Assembly: GCA_947561715.1 (NCBI GenBank)
Contig: OX387204.1
Span: forward strand, 14,637,001 to 14,701,000
From: Ascidia mentula
Lineage: Eukaryota > Chordata > Ascidiacea > Phlebobranchia > Ascidiidae
Direction of reading: 5' to 3'
DNA length: 64,000 nucleotides
Shown here: positions 19,833 through 31,981 of the stretch, in pieces
How positions within the stretch are numbered: the stretch's first letter is position 1
Layout: each line of letters begins with the position of its first letter
Translations under genes and position numbers: made by a program
Notes under the pieces: model-generated
The model's database searches: none
Told to the model about the DNA's origin: nothing
The model's input: the letters and a program-made list of their open reading frames with translations, nothing else

Positions 19833-22376
19833 ATGCCGCGTTTCCTTCGAAAAACTGTGCTGGTTAAACTTGCAACCTTCTTGGTTTGTGCCGCCATTTT
19901 GCTTCAGTTGGTTCTTTGGAGGCAAGCTCAACATGATGCTGTGGAAAGACAGTTGCCTTACACGAGTTTGACCAGACAAATTCCTCGCAATATCTCCAGC
20001 ACTAAAGTTTCAAAAACTAACGTCACACGCAAAGAATTTCGAGTTGTCCGCTACAAAATGGCACCCGCCGAACTTCAAAGTCTTGGTGAGCGTCACTAAA
20101 CCTCATGGTTTTTGTGCATATGATAATTTTAATATGGACTGATGTAACCGCCCAAGCAATATTATACTTAAATTTCTAGGCTTTTTAAAAACAGATTTGA
20201 AACGTGGTAACAATAGTGAAACATAAGCAATCTCTGACACATAATTTGGGCAGTATTTTATCAGTGTTTTGTTGTTTGCTCAATCAGATAGCAAGCCAAT
20301 ACACCAACTTTCAATAGCTGAACCATACCGAAGCAGAAACGAAGATATAAAACGAAGATGTCGTCGTCTTTCGGTTAATGACAGTGAAGTTGAACTTTCC
20401 CAAATGGTTTATGACGACAAGCATCAATTTGTAATGTGCACTGTTCCAAAGGTAACCGATTAAGTGTTATTCTTAAAAACATACCATTCTGCATTGCACA
20501 TTTTTGCACAATTCTTGAAAATCAAACTTCACAACACATCGACTCTGCCGGCAATTTACTATTTCTGAAGCTATGGCTGATGCTTTATGCAAAACTTGAA
20601 CGGGATAAAAAACAAATGATTTTAATGTCAAGTGCTGAAACACATTGATCTAAATATACAGGGTGCGTCAACGACATGGAGATTCATCGCTTGGTATTTG
20701 CTGGGAAAAGTCAAAACTCAAGAAGAGTTGAAAAAGGTCAATGTCGGTGATGTCATTTTGAACCGGGGTAACATGCCTGTGTTGGGAAGGTGAGGGCAGC
20801 GTTTTAAGACAAACACCTTGCAAGCTTTCCTTGTATTTCGTCTATATATATACATGTATGTGTCAAATTTACAATCCATTCCATTCAAAGTTGCCAATTA
20901 TACGTCGTTTTGCTTAAAATTCTTTACCGGCATTTCATGTTTTGCAGCTTGAGCAGAAGCGAAGCAGTGAGGCGTTTACAGACCTACACCACGTTTGTGG
21001 TTATGCGCCATCCCTTGTCGCGCTTAGTATCAGCCTACAATAGCAAGCTATCCCCCGATAACCCAGAAAACGTGTACAAAATGAGGTTTGGGAAACCAAT
21101 TGCCATTGCACAAGCTTCGGCATACATGCATGGAATCGTCGTGTCCAAAGAAACGTAAAAAAATATATTATTATTACAATTTGAATCATATATGCGCAAA
21201 AGAGGCATAATAATCACTGATATCTGGAGACAGTTGTACATGCTATTTTGACCTGTAAGGAAGCCCATAGTGCCACAGTCAACAGCTTTACTGATAAGTT
21301 CTTACAGGTCGAAGCAGTGTGCATACCTGTCTGTAGCGCTCAATTTCTATCATGATTAGAAAAAATAAAATCTGTCAACAATTTTCTTTACTTACAGTTC
21401 ATATGAACATGGCCTCTCCAATAGTTTTTCTACACGACAGTTTGATCATTAACAAGCGCATATATTGATAGTTGGTATAACAATGTATGTTTACCATGAG
21501 GGCGGGTCTAGTAGGGTTCATTTGGCGTGATAAGTTTTGAGGATTATTGCACGTAAGAGCTAATCTATTAATGCCGCATAGGCTTTCTGAGGCTCATATA
21601 GCAGTGGATTATCTAAAACACTTTGAATGGGCCAAAAAGTTATCCAACAAAAAATCTTGTATACTCAGGAACTTCAGTAGCTTCGATGTGAAAAACGACC
21701 CGAAATTTCAAGAACTTACTCAAATTCAACAGACCGAGGTTTTGGAGTACATTGAAACCATCAAAAGTGGTGAAATTCCTTTCAAGCAGTTTGCCAGGTT
21801 AGGTTTCCAGAAAAATTTTGTGCTTAATTAAAACTATTAGAAAAATTTTAATTATCAACCAGACATGATAATATCATATTAAAAAAACCTAACATGATCT
21901 TTGACATTGAAAAAGTCTTCGGTCAAATCAATGTACATACGCCTTTTTGGATTTAACGGTGATACATATGTGAGCACAGCCTTCTACTGCTGTGTGACTT
22001 GTGGCAAAAACAAAGGTTTCATACACGAGCGACACCACAAATCTTTTGTCATTATTTCAGGTACGTGGCCAACTACCGTGGCGACGTCAACACTATGGAT
22101 GTACATTGGCGCCCCCAAACGTCCATTTGCAACCCTTGTGCTGTCAATTATGATTACGTAATCAAGTTCGAAAACCTGAACGACGACTCGGAAAGAATTT
22201 TGGAATATTTGCAGCGTGACGATGAACCACCGGAAAGTCATATTCGAATGAAACCGCGAAAGTCGTTAATTAATAGTGATAAAACGATGGAGTATCTGGA
22301 AACTGTGGACACAGACACGAGACTGGGTCTGAACCGATTTTACAAACGGGATTTTGTTGTATACGGTTACGATTAG
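19833..22376 (+). CDS. Carbohydrate sulfotransferase (CHST8-14 group), intact copy M
   Basis: Complete six-exon gene: 19833-20085, 20288-20451, 20662-20789, 20948-21154, 21669-21797, 22061-22376; 1197 nt, 398 aa. It should act in the Golgi, transferring sulfate from PAPS to a glycan of the chondroitin/dermatan/GalNAc type. The start ATG leads into a short basic tail and a signal anchor (VKLATFLVCAAILLQLVLW). The 5'-phosphosulfate motif is VPKGASTTWR (about 137-146), with the invariant Lys and Ser/Thr. The 3'-phosphate motif is RHPLSRLVSAY (202-212). The C-terminus has the HWRPQTSICNPC signature and ends YGYD. Intron positions match copies L and R. Exact acceptor sugar is not deducible. Confidence 0.9.
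21270..21342 (+). ncRNA. Decayed hammerhead ribozyme relic in intron 4
   Basis: CTGATAAG replaces CTGATGAG, GAAG replaces GAAA, and the 3' half reads GCAGTGTGCATACCTGTCTG, clearly alignable to the elements at 1.9 and 10.6 kb. Two invariant core positions are changed, so it should not cleave. Confidence 0.55.
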
Positions 22377-23798
22377 ACAAGAACTTATTGCATGATATTA
22401 TATCCGTGCTTGAAATGGGAGAAGCTATAGATTCACTTGCACTGTGATAAGCCAAGTAAACCCTCTCTAAAACCTATTCGTTTGAACTTTCTGGTGATAC
22501 AGTGGGATGGCTTTTCGTTGTTATTATCAGCGTAAAGTTGGAAGGTGGGGGTAATGTTTAGATATGCGAACTGAAAAATCATGGTCAGAATTGCCATAGA
22601 TTTGATTCCTTATTTTAAAAAATTCTACATTTCCGAGGTAAATACTTGTAATGATTTGACACCACATATCTTGAAAAGCGTGGCGAGTTTCTGGTAAAAA
22701 AATCAAGTGCGACTTTGGCGCCACCATGTGTCTTTGTATGTAAATCACTACAACGCCCAGTTGGTTGGAAAAAAATGCCGAAACCAAGCAAAGAAGTAAG
22801 TTTGTTTTGTACTGAGATTACTTGCAGGCAGTGTTTGTCGCAAAAATATGACTGTAAATAAGTATCTATGTGTTCGCAAATAAAATTGCAATGTATGGTA
22901 ATTTTTTTTAAAAAAGTGTGTGTTTTTTGTTAGTGATATTTGATTTGCTTTTTGTGTTCTTGGAATTAACGATAAGGAAAATTTGCTCAAAATTTCTTTT
23001 TACTGGCGTGCATTGTTGCATTTGTTACTGGCATGCATTTCATTTGGTAAAATGTGTGCAGTAACTATTAGTTCAGTAAACTTCACATTAATTTGCAAAT
23101 AAACGCGAGTAAGATTAAATTATGGCTGTGTCAAAAAGAATCAAAACTGTTGTCTGAAGCGTTTCACATGTTGTAATTTGAACCTCTCTGAATGAGCTAC
23201 TATATTTATGTAAACATTGTAATATGAAACCCAGATTGAAAATTGTCTACCTGCTCACAGTTATGTAGTTTTACAAGCAAGCAGTGTAGAAAAATACTAT
23301 GTATGTATACATTACTCATATAGAAATATATATATATATATACACTGTATTTATATACAAAAATTGTTGGCTGGTCCATGCAATTAACTTATGAATTTTG
23401 TGCATTTATATATTTATATTTATATACAAAAAAAGTGCTTAGTGTTCCAGATTGAAAGTTTGTAATTTGTAATGAGTTTTTGTTTTCAGCCACAGTTGTT
23501 TATGTGGACTATTTGACTTACATACTTTCTATATATATTGATTCCTTAGTTAGTATTTTTTCAGGCAGATTTACAATAAAATTTAAAAATCCTCCGCACT
23601 CTGCATTCTTTCCTTTCCAGCTTATGCTTTTTTCAGAAAGTTTCAATGATGTGTTTGTTATTAGGCCCGGATAGAAATATTGACTTAATTAACTAACTAT
23701 GTTTATTGATTCTCCTGTTGCAGTTTTATAATTAGGATCATTGAGCATATCATTGGTTAGCATACCTGTGCTTAAAAGAAAACTAACCTTTATCAGCA
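22377..23798. other. Intergenic / septin 5' region
   Basis: AT-rich, with an (AT)n run at about 23327-23342. A possible alternative septin first exon lies at 22775-22795: ATG, seven codons in phase 0, then a perfect GTAAGT donor. Nothing else is recognised. Confidence 0.5.
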
Positions 23799-26700
23799 AT
23801 GGTGAAGATGGATGGAGATGCAGTTAATAATGCAGCATCTGGAGATCATTACGATTATTTGGTATGTTCTGTCCCAAACCCTAATGCTTGACAAAACTAT
23901 ATTATATTAATCATGAATTTTTTAAACTGTTTTCAAATGATTTTAGGATGGTTTGTCAGATGAAATGAGAAGCTTAGGCTTGACTGGCCATGTGGGCTTT
24001 GATAGCCTTCCTGATCAACTAGTCAACAAAGCTACCAACCAAGGATTCTGTTTCAACATCCTGTGCATTGGAGAAACAGGAATTGGGAAGTCAACCCTGA
24101 TGAACACTTTGTTCAACACCAACTTTGAAAGTAGGAAGTGGATGTGTTTTTGTCATATGTACATTCATGTAATGTCTGTTGTATTTGGCCTTTAGTCAAA
24201 AAAAAGTTTTCCTGTAAACAGAACAAGTTTCTTGACTTAAATACTGCTTTGTTTTACAGATGAGCCCCAGCATCACAATATGCCTGGAGTTAAGCTGAAG
24301 GCCAACACATATGGTAATAGAAAAAAACTAGGAAGTAGAATGTAGGAAGTAAAAACATACAATTTTAACATATTACTAAATTTTACATGGCATAAGTTAG
24401 CTTATATATACATTCACTAGTAAATTGACATTTTTCAAAAAATTGACATTTTGACTGTTGTACAGAACTGCAGGAAAGCAACGTTCGCCTAAAGCTAACA
24501 ATTGTTGACTCTGTGGGTTTTGGTGATCAGATAAACAAGGAAGACAGCTTTCAACCCATTGTGGAGTATATCAACCAACAGTTTGAAAACTACCTACAGG
24601 TACAGCCCACTAAATTCCATGTTTTTTAAGAAATGGTATGTAGTTGATTTGTTCGTTGTCAAACTGTTGATTTGAAGATAATAAGTTTGGGTGTCTCGCT
24701 ATAATATGTGCTTAGTTTTATGTGACACTTTTGTCCTTGATTCAAAGAATTCATCCTCTATCTGTGATAGTTTATACATAGTGAAATGCTCTGGTTAATG
24801 TTTTAAAACACAAGTTTTTTTTAACTTGCAGGAAGAGTTGAAAATCAGCCGTTCCCTATTCAACTACCACGACACCAGAATCCATGCTTGTCTGTACTTT
24901 ATTTCACCAACTGGACACGGGTAGGAATGTAGTTTATGACTCAAAAAGTCAATGAAATGCCGCTTATATTGCCCATTTGACATTCATGTACCTGCCCTAG
25001 TAGGCCCCAAGGCACTTTAATGCCCTCCAAGAGATGACTGATAACTAGTTGTTGTCCTGCACCCATTCTTGTTCATGTGCAAACAATTGCACCGTACTAT
25101 GAAATTACACTTACATGTCACTGTCATTATGTTTGTCCTTTTTATCCTATCTGTTTGGAATGGAAGTGCAAAATGCACAAAACTGGGCATGCATTACTTT
25201 GCTTTTTATATTTGAACTGAGTTTAGAAATCATACAAACTAATTGATTATGCTTTGCTTACTAATTGTTGCAAGTATTGGAATTTGGTTTACTGGGTCAT
25301 CATAATCACTGCCTTTGTATGATGAGTTAAATTAATAAATTAGTTTAAAATTGCATTTGGCAAGCATTTTTTACTTGATGAACAATAAATTAAATAATTT
25401 TTTTTCCAGCTTGAAATCACTAGATTTGCTTACCATGAAGAATCTTGACAACAAAGTGAACATTATTCCAGTCATCGCAAAGGCTGACATCATTTCAAAG
25501 AGTGAACTACACAAGTTTAAAATCAAGGTATGTGTGTACAAGCGTAATCATATTTTATAACATTTATGTCTGTAATGTCCTCATTCTTATTAATGCACTT
25601 AGATTATGAATGAGCTTGTGTCAAGCGGGGTGCAGATCTATCAGTTTCCTACTGATGATGAAACTGTGGCGGAAGTCAATGCCTCGATGAATGTAGGTTG
25701 ACAGTTTGGTGACAAATTAGCCATTTACCACCAAAAGTTTTGCAATAGTAGTGAAAAAACACATAACTTTAAAAATGCTTTCTTGCCAGTATTTGTGAAC
25801 TGAACAGCTTTTATTTATGTCCCAATAAGTGGTGTTCTGCTCTATCTCTGTTGACAAATGATTGCATTGAACAGAAATAAAAAATAAACTTAGTATCCTA
25901 TCATAAATATGCAAACATACTCAATATGTGTATGTGCACATATAACATGAGGTTGAGTTAAATTTACAACATTATGCAGAGTCATCTGCCCTTTGCAGTG
26001 GTCGGGAGCACAGAAGAAATTAAACTGGGCAACAAAATGGTCAAAGCCAGACAGTATCCTTGGGGTACAGTTCAAGGTAAGTCTTTTGCTGTTTTGTGCC
26101 CTGTTTACTTTTCAAAATTATTCAATACACCATTACTTCTCCACCACAGTTGAAAATGAGAATCATTGTGATTTCGTGAAACTTCGTGAGATGTTGGTCC
26201 GTGTCAACATGGAAGATTTGCGTGAAAAGACTCACACCAAACATTACGAGCTGTATCGTCGCTCCAAACTTACTGAAATGGGATTTATGGACGATAGCAC
26301 TGGTGGCAAAAACTTCAGGTTTGTTTTGTGTTTCATGTCACAAACAAAAAAATCTTTAGCTGTGGCTAGCCTTTAGTGCATTTGGCAAGCAAATCTGTTT
26401 TCCATTTTTCCAATTATTAGATAGTATAAGTTCTTGTATTGTAAGTTTATTTTGTACCAACTTTTGTCCAAACATATATTGTATTACCAGTTTTTAGTGT
26501 TACCATTATTGCAATAAATCAAATTTATAAACTTATTTTAAATGTCTATTGTGGAAAAGCATTTGTCTTTTTATTTAAACTAGAATGTATAAACACTACA
26601 AATCAAAAAGTGCACACCTTTGAAGACCTTACGAGGTCATTTTAATAGCTCTCAGTTGCCCAGCATGGCCGTAGCAAATATGTTGTTATGTTACCACATG

Positions 26701-28458
26701 ATATCGCAGTTAAACATTCCCTTACTACGAAAGCAAGTCAACACAAACCCATGCCTTAAAAGTTAATTGATAAATGATGTGTATGACGTATTAGTAATGC
26801 CGCAGCCTCGTGCTGAATATGGTGCGATGAATGGGTCATGACTGGGCTTCTGAAAAGGATATGGTAAATCTTGTATTCTTGGTTGCAGCCCTTCCTGTGA
26901 CCTATACATGGCATTTCTAACATATTTAATCATAATAAGTGATTTGCTTCTGGTCATATATATACCAGTGCATAATGTATTGGTACATGTCATAAGGTGT
27001 CAATTACAAATTTCTTTGGTCTTGAACAACTACAAATATGCCATACATACACGATGCATTTTTTTTGTAACAAGTAACTATATATTTTTTGTACTATTTT
27101 TTTTTCCTTGTATCAAGAGGTTGTGCAGGTAAACATGAAAATAGTGTTGTTTCAATGTCAACTATATAAACCTTTTTCATTTAGCTTGCAGGAAGTTTAT
27201 GAACTGAAAAGGAATGAACATTTGAACGAACTGCAAAAGAAGGAAGATGAAATGAGACAGATGTTTGTTCTCCGCGTTAAGGACAAGGAGGGTGAACTGA
27301 AGAAATCGGAGAAAGAGGTTTGTAAATTGTATGATTTTGTGTGTGTACTTTTTATGTTTTTTAATAATCATAAAGTTTGAAACTTAACTAACTTGTCCTG
27401 AACAGTGGATACATATCAAGTTGTTTGTTGCAAATCTCAAAAAGCACATTTTTTTAGCATCTAATTTCTTTGTCCTTCTTTGTTGTCAATGTCTTAGAAA
27501 ATATGATCTTTTTTGTGACTAGGCATCCTTATTTTTAGGCATTTGTGGGTTGTTTCAGCCACTAGTCTGTTTATTTCAGCATATAAATATGTTTTTTTCT
27601 CAAACAACCTTAAATGTTTGCCTTTTCCATTTTTTGCCAGCATGGTTTGTTTTACATTTTCACATACCCCCCTTAAAAAGGTTGTCAATGTTCAAATTGC
27701 CATGAAATGCAGCATCAAAAAATGTAAATTGTCTCCCTTTACAGTGCCCGTTTGTTTGGCTCTAGATTAATGACAAGGTGCATATAGTAGAAAGCGAAAC
27801 CGCATGTAACTGTGGTATCAATCTTCACAGTTGCACGACAAGTTTGACAAGCTGAAGAAAATGCACTTGGAGGAAAAGAAAAAGCTGGAAGACAAAAAGA
27901 AGTCCTTGCAGGATGACATCACAGCATTTGACAAACGAAAACAGGCGGTTAGTACTACCTACAGTCAAACCTTGTTATATCTCACATTTTATCAAGAACT
28001 AAATTCACAGACTTCATGATAAATATTAGCTATAGTTCTCATCACCATGTGGCACCTTTCCTTTGAGTAAGTTCTGTTATGTGCAGTAGTTATGACCGCA
28101 AAATTACAGTGAATAAGAACAACAATTGTGGGAACTACCAGATCCTAGGCTAAAGCCAATTGTTTGAAATGGAATTTTTTGAAATATTAGAACCAATTGA
28201 TCACCACATAGTAGTTCCCATTACACAGTAAGTTACAGTTCAGTCCATGTGACAAATGTACAATAAGTTTGTTGCAAAGTCTGCCTTGAATCCAAAGCAT
28301 GCTGTGAGTAATTGGAACTGATGTGACCTTTTTTGCATTGATCCTAAATCCATCAAGACAATTTATAAAACAACCTGTATTAACAGGCTGATCAGCTCTA
28401 CCAGCAATCAAAAGACCACATGAGCCAAAGTCAGAACAAGGGTGGCAAGAAAAAGTGA
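23799..28458 (+). CDS. SEPTIN6/8/11: Septin, SEPT6/8/11 group
   Basis: A GTP-binding cytoskeletal protein that polymerises into hetero-oligomeric filaments at the cortex and cleavage furrow. Twelve exons: 23799-23861, 23947-24130, 24260-24313, 24466-24599, 24832-24920, 25410-25527, 25603-25692, 25980-26076, 26150-26318, 27185-27317, 27831-27947, 28387-28458; 1320 nt, 439 aa, close to vertebrate group members. Seen: polybasic-region equivalent, G1 GETGIGKS (63-70), G3 DSVGFGD, G4 AKAD, the septin unique element, then a Lys/Glu-rich coiled coil in exons 10-12 ending in GGKKK. AATAAA at 29506. A TATCAG acceptor lies immediately before the ATG, so a 5' UTR intron or trans-splice precedes it. Group assignment is strong; paralogue level is not resolvable. 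Confidence 0.93.
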
Positions 28459-31400
28459 AGTCTCGATAGTTTCATCTGCAGCGCAGCAATCTGTGGTCTT
28501 CCGACTTGCCTCACTTATAAACTCTCAGCAAAATGGCCAACTTGTGTTTAGCAGACCTATCATGGCTATGTACATACAATATCAAAACAACAATAACAAT
28601 ACAAGTGATGACCAAACTTGCCTGTGGCATTCTTGTCCAACACAATCATATCTAACCACATACATATATATTACTACCATCATTTCCACAAGTAAACACT
28701 TCTCTAGCTCATAGCAATGCCTGGTGCCTGTTTTTAAGTAAGAAATGCCAGTGTTATTAAAGGTAAATTGTTGTCAGCCCGCTTTTAAGAGTAGGAACAT
28801 TAATCAATGTAGACCTTGCCTTGATAAAAAGACATTTCTCTGGTCTCTTTGTGCCTATAACTTTGCCTAATAACATGTTTTTCTTGCATTTTTTTACACT
28901 ATATGTACTACTACTATGTATACTTCATGTTTCATGATGGTTATTAATTCCATGGATTGCTTTTAATGTGGTCAACCATGACACCACAGGTGTTGTCTAA
29001 AACACCTGACACTCATAATTACCAAAAGAACATCAAACTTTACACGTACAATAGTCTTTCTTTCGTAACAACATTACTGACATTATTGGCCAAATGTTGG
29101 AGCTATTTGTATTTTCAAAATACATGGATCTTTGACCAACTTTGGCTGTGACATTGGGACTTTTTTTTAGGAATTGAATATATTTTTATTGCAGTAAACA
29201 AAATTGTTTCTAGTTTATTGTAAAAGTATTGCAATTTTTTGTGTTCTACATTCTGGACTAGCTGTAAAGAGTCATGTTAATACTCCGTGAAGTTTCGAAA
29301 TGTGGTTTCATTCTTCAACTGTTGTTGTGTAGACCTTGCTTAAACGCGCGTTGCAAAATATTGTCGCCACACCACACGCCAGCCATGTATTAAAACAACA
29401 ACCTCCACATATTAGACAATACTGGATTCAAAAAGCAACACAAACAAAATATACTAAAAACAGAAACTTGTAACGTTTTAATTGTGTTGTTCTGTGGCTG
29501 CTTTAAATAAAGTCTCTGGCACTTTCAGATAATTCTGCCACAGTTGCTTGCTTGTTGCATGTATGCCTGTTCACTAACCACGCGCCGCAAGCGAGCTATA
29601 TAACATCTCGCGCTATGGCGCCCTCCCACTCTCCTTTGTCACTTTTTGGCGTTTGTTTCAATGTCGTTGCCTTTCTTTCGTCAAAATCTGTATTGAATAA
29701 ACGGAATAACCCTCATCAAATGCAGTGTGGCGCTATTTTACCCTCTTTACTTGGTAGCTCTCTTAGCATTATTCACGTCGGTTTCACCAAGTATGGAAGT
29801 GGGCGTGAAATTCTACAACAGGTATTACCAAACTTTTTTAACAACGAGTCATATATAAGTGAGCAGTGACGATCGGGTTTGATAACTGTCTAAAACAAGA
29901 TAGTTTTTAGCAAAATCGTCTCCTAATTTACAGAGGATTTAAAAATAATAATTCAGTAGGAAAAAAGCACGTGACTAAAATGTATAATGATTCACAAAAT
30001 AAAACCGAGATTTGTCCGACAGTTTGGTGTAAACACCTTTTTTCATGGGGAATCAAACTATCCTTGCAGTCGTAGTTTGGTAACCGATGTTGTACAACAT
30101 TGTTTGTTGAACTGTGTTATTGAGGCACGCTGGGAATGATCGTTAAATATAAGTTTGTGACTTTTTCCTCAACGCCACGTGTTCAAAGAAACTCTTGTTT
30201 GCCCTACATGTTTGTCTGAGCATATATAATAGTTATGTATACGTATCAGGTTGTGAACGAGTAGACCTTTTCCTTGCAAAAGAATTTTTAAAAAGTTCTA
30301 TTCCATGAAATAAGTTAACTCGGGAACATAACCAAAGGTTTTATAAATCTTCAAATCAAACAGTAAGTAAACTCGTTCTTGCAAAGGAAATATTCTGCGC
30401 CGGGCGACGGACCCACGAAACGAAGATAATAACAAATGGACAATCCATGCCTTGGATTACATCGATCCTGCATATGGCTGTTTGTGTTGCGCTGCTGCCT
30501 TCTGACGTCATTTAATTTACCCCGTGTACACACGTTCTATACCTCCACTGACTGATTGATGAAGGATAGGTTAAAATTTGACCACCTTCTTCTTCATAGT
30601 CTTCACTGGACAAACAGAAAGTGAATTTGCAAGTTTTCAATAGTTTAGTTGGCAAGCGTGGGCTGCACATGTTAGTGTTTCTCGGACAATGCATATAGGC
30701 AGTCTCATAGACAGCAAAATAAAACTTAGCAGCAATAAGACTTGAAAAACATAAATAAGAAACAAATAAGATTGTCAGTAACGCATTGCATATGTTCAAG
30801 TTGAACGTCAATTGGTTCAAGGGCAGCTAAATGTGCTAATGTCTTAAATGCATTAGTCAATTATAAGCTATATTCAAAGTCATGCATGCTAACAGTATAG
30901 GCTACGTGGGCAAAAAATTGACAATATAGGAAAACTGTTTAGTCAGCTCCTTACAGTGACACTTACAAGACGATAAGTGACTCTGGAAATCATTTCCCAT
31001 TCTGTTCCAATGGCCCTGTCGATTTCAACCTTTTGTATAATTACACCACTATCACGAAAATTAGTCAGCAGTATATTTGAAGAATTAGGATAATAACGTT
31101 CCCGCGATTCTTTTACTTTTATCATATATGATTTTTAATCATTAAAAGTGAGGATAATTTATGGCATTGTACTTGCTGATGCACTGTTTTGACAAGAGAC
31201 GACAACTTTATTCGCACGAGCTTTAGCGAGCTTTTGCAAGCTTGATCTCGCTTCATCAGGACAGTGCACCAGCAAGTACCATAGGTATATAGACTGACAC
31301 GGCGCATTGAAGAAAAGAAAAAATAATTTATGACAATGTGTGGAATTAGCAAAATGTTTTCCTCAACATAAACAAGCGCACAACGGAAATATGGAGATTT

Positions 31401-31654
31401 GTTTACTGTTATTACACGTAAATATGAAGCAATTTCGATCGTTTGTCTTTCAATCCAGAAGCAAACGAATTACGTGCGCGCGGTTTAGATGCGGCATAAA
31501 TAGATTGTAGTTTTTGGTCGCCTTATGCACTGTATGTCGAACACGGTTTAGCAAATATCACAACGTTTTGATGATGCCGCCCACTGCCTACAATATACTT
31601 GATTTATGAAAATTCGCGCCTGGCAACAAGTCTTTCGTCTCGGTTCGCCACCTT
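28459..31654. other. Septin 3' UTR and intergenic region
   Basis: Up to AATAAA at 29506 this is probably 3' UTR. At about 29960-30090 sequence resembling the hAT-like element at 34609-34879 is found (CCGAGATTT, GGTGTAAA, TAGTTTGGT in the same order). The foldback at 31163-31284 is listed separately. No further gene is supported. Confidence 0.5.
31163..31284 (-). ncRNA. Foldback with hammerhead-like core, probably degenerate
   Basis: Arms TACTTGCTGATGCACTGT (about 31170-31187) and ACAGTGCACCAGCAAGTA (31261-31278) pair with one G-T. On the minus strand the loop begins with CCTGATGAAGCGAG, passes CTCGCT, then reads GCGAATAAAGTTGTC. This is the order of a type I hammerhead with a long stem I, as in Penelope-like elements. 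The second core motif is GAAT and not GAAA, so activity is doubtful. Confidence 0.5.
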
Positions 31655-31801
31655 AATGAATGAATACCAAGAAAAATACCATTACGTGCGTCACAGTTTT
31701 GGACTAGACAACTGTAGCAGTTCAGAGTGCACCGCAATGCAAGAGTTTTTGGACAACGAGACCTTTTTTGCGACAGTTCAGATTTTTAATACTTTGCGTA
31801 A
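31655..31801 (+). CDS. Possible orphan exon
   Basis: An open stretch from ATG 31655 (MNEYQEKYHYVRHSF...) to a perfect GTAAGT donor at 31802, with coding-like composition. I found no acceptor that joins it in frame to the next exon at 31982. It may be a first exon of another transcript or a chance frame. I do not recognise the protein. Confidence 0.25.
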
Positions 31802-31981
31802 GTACGCAACTTTAGGCTATATATAAAAAGTATTAGTTTCAGCAAAGCTTTAAGTATAGGCCTAAATAGTGAGAGATTTGTTCTATTTCAAATCAGGCAT
31901 TTTGTTTTGATGCTTAACATATTGATGTCTGTCCTAGTAACTTAAATACCATTCGAACAGTAACAACACTGTTATAAAAAA

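Noticed and set aside
23480..23674. Open frame upstream of septin
   Set aside because: Hydrophobic AT-rich chance frame with no splice phase match to septin exons.
29552..29869. 105-codon plus-strand frame after septin
   Set aside because: No domain, starts near the septin 3' end, and composition is like the surrounding non-coding sequence.
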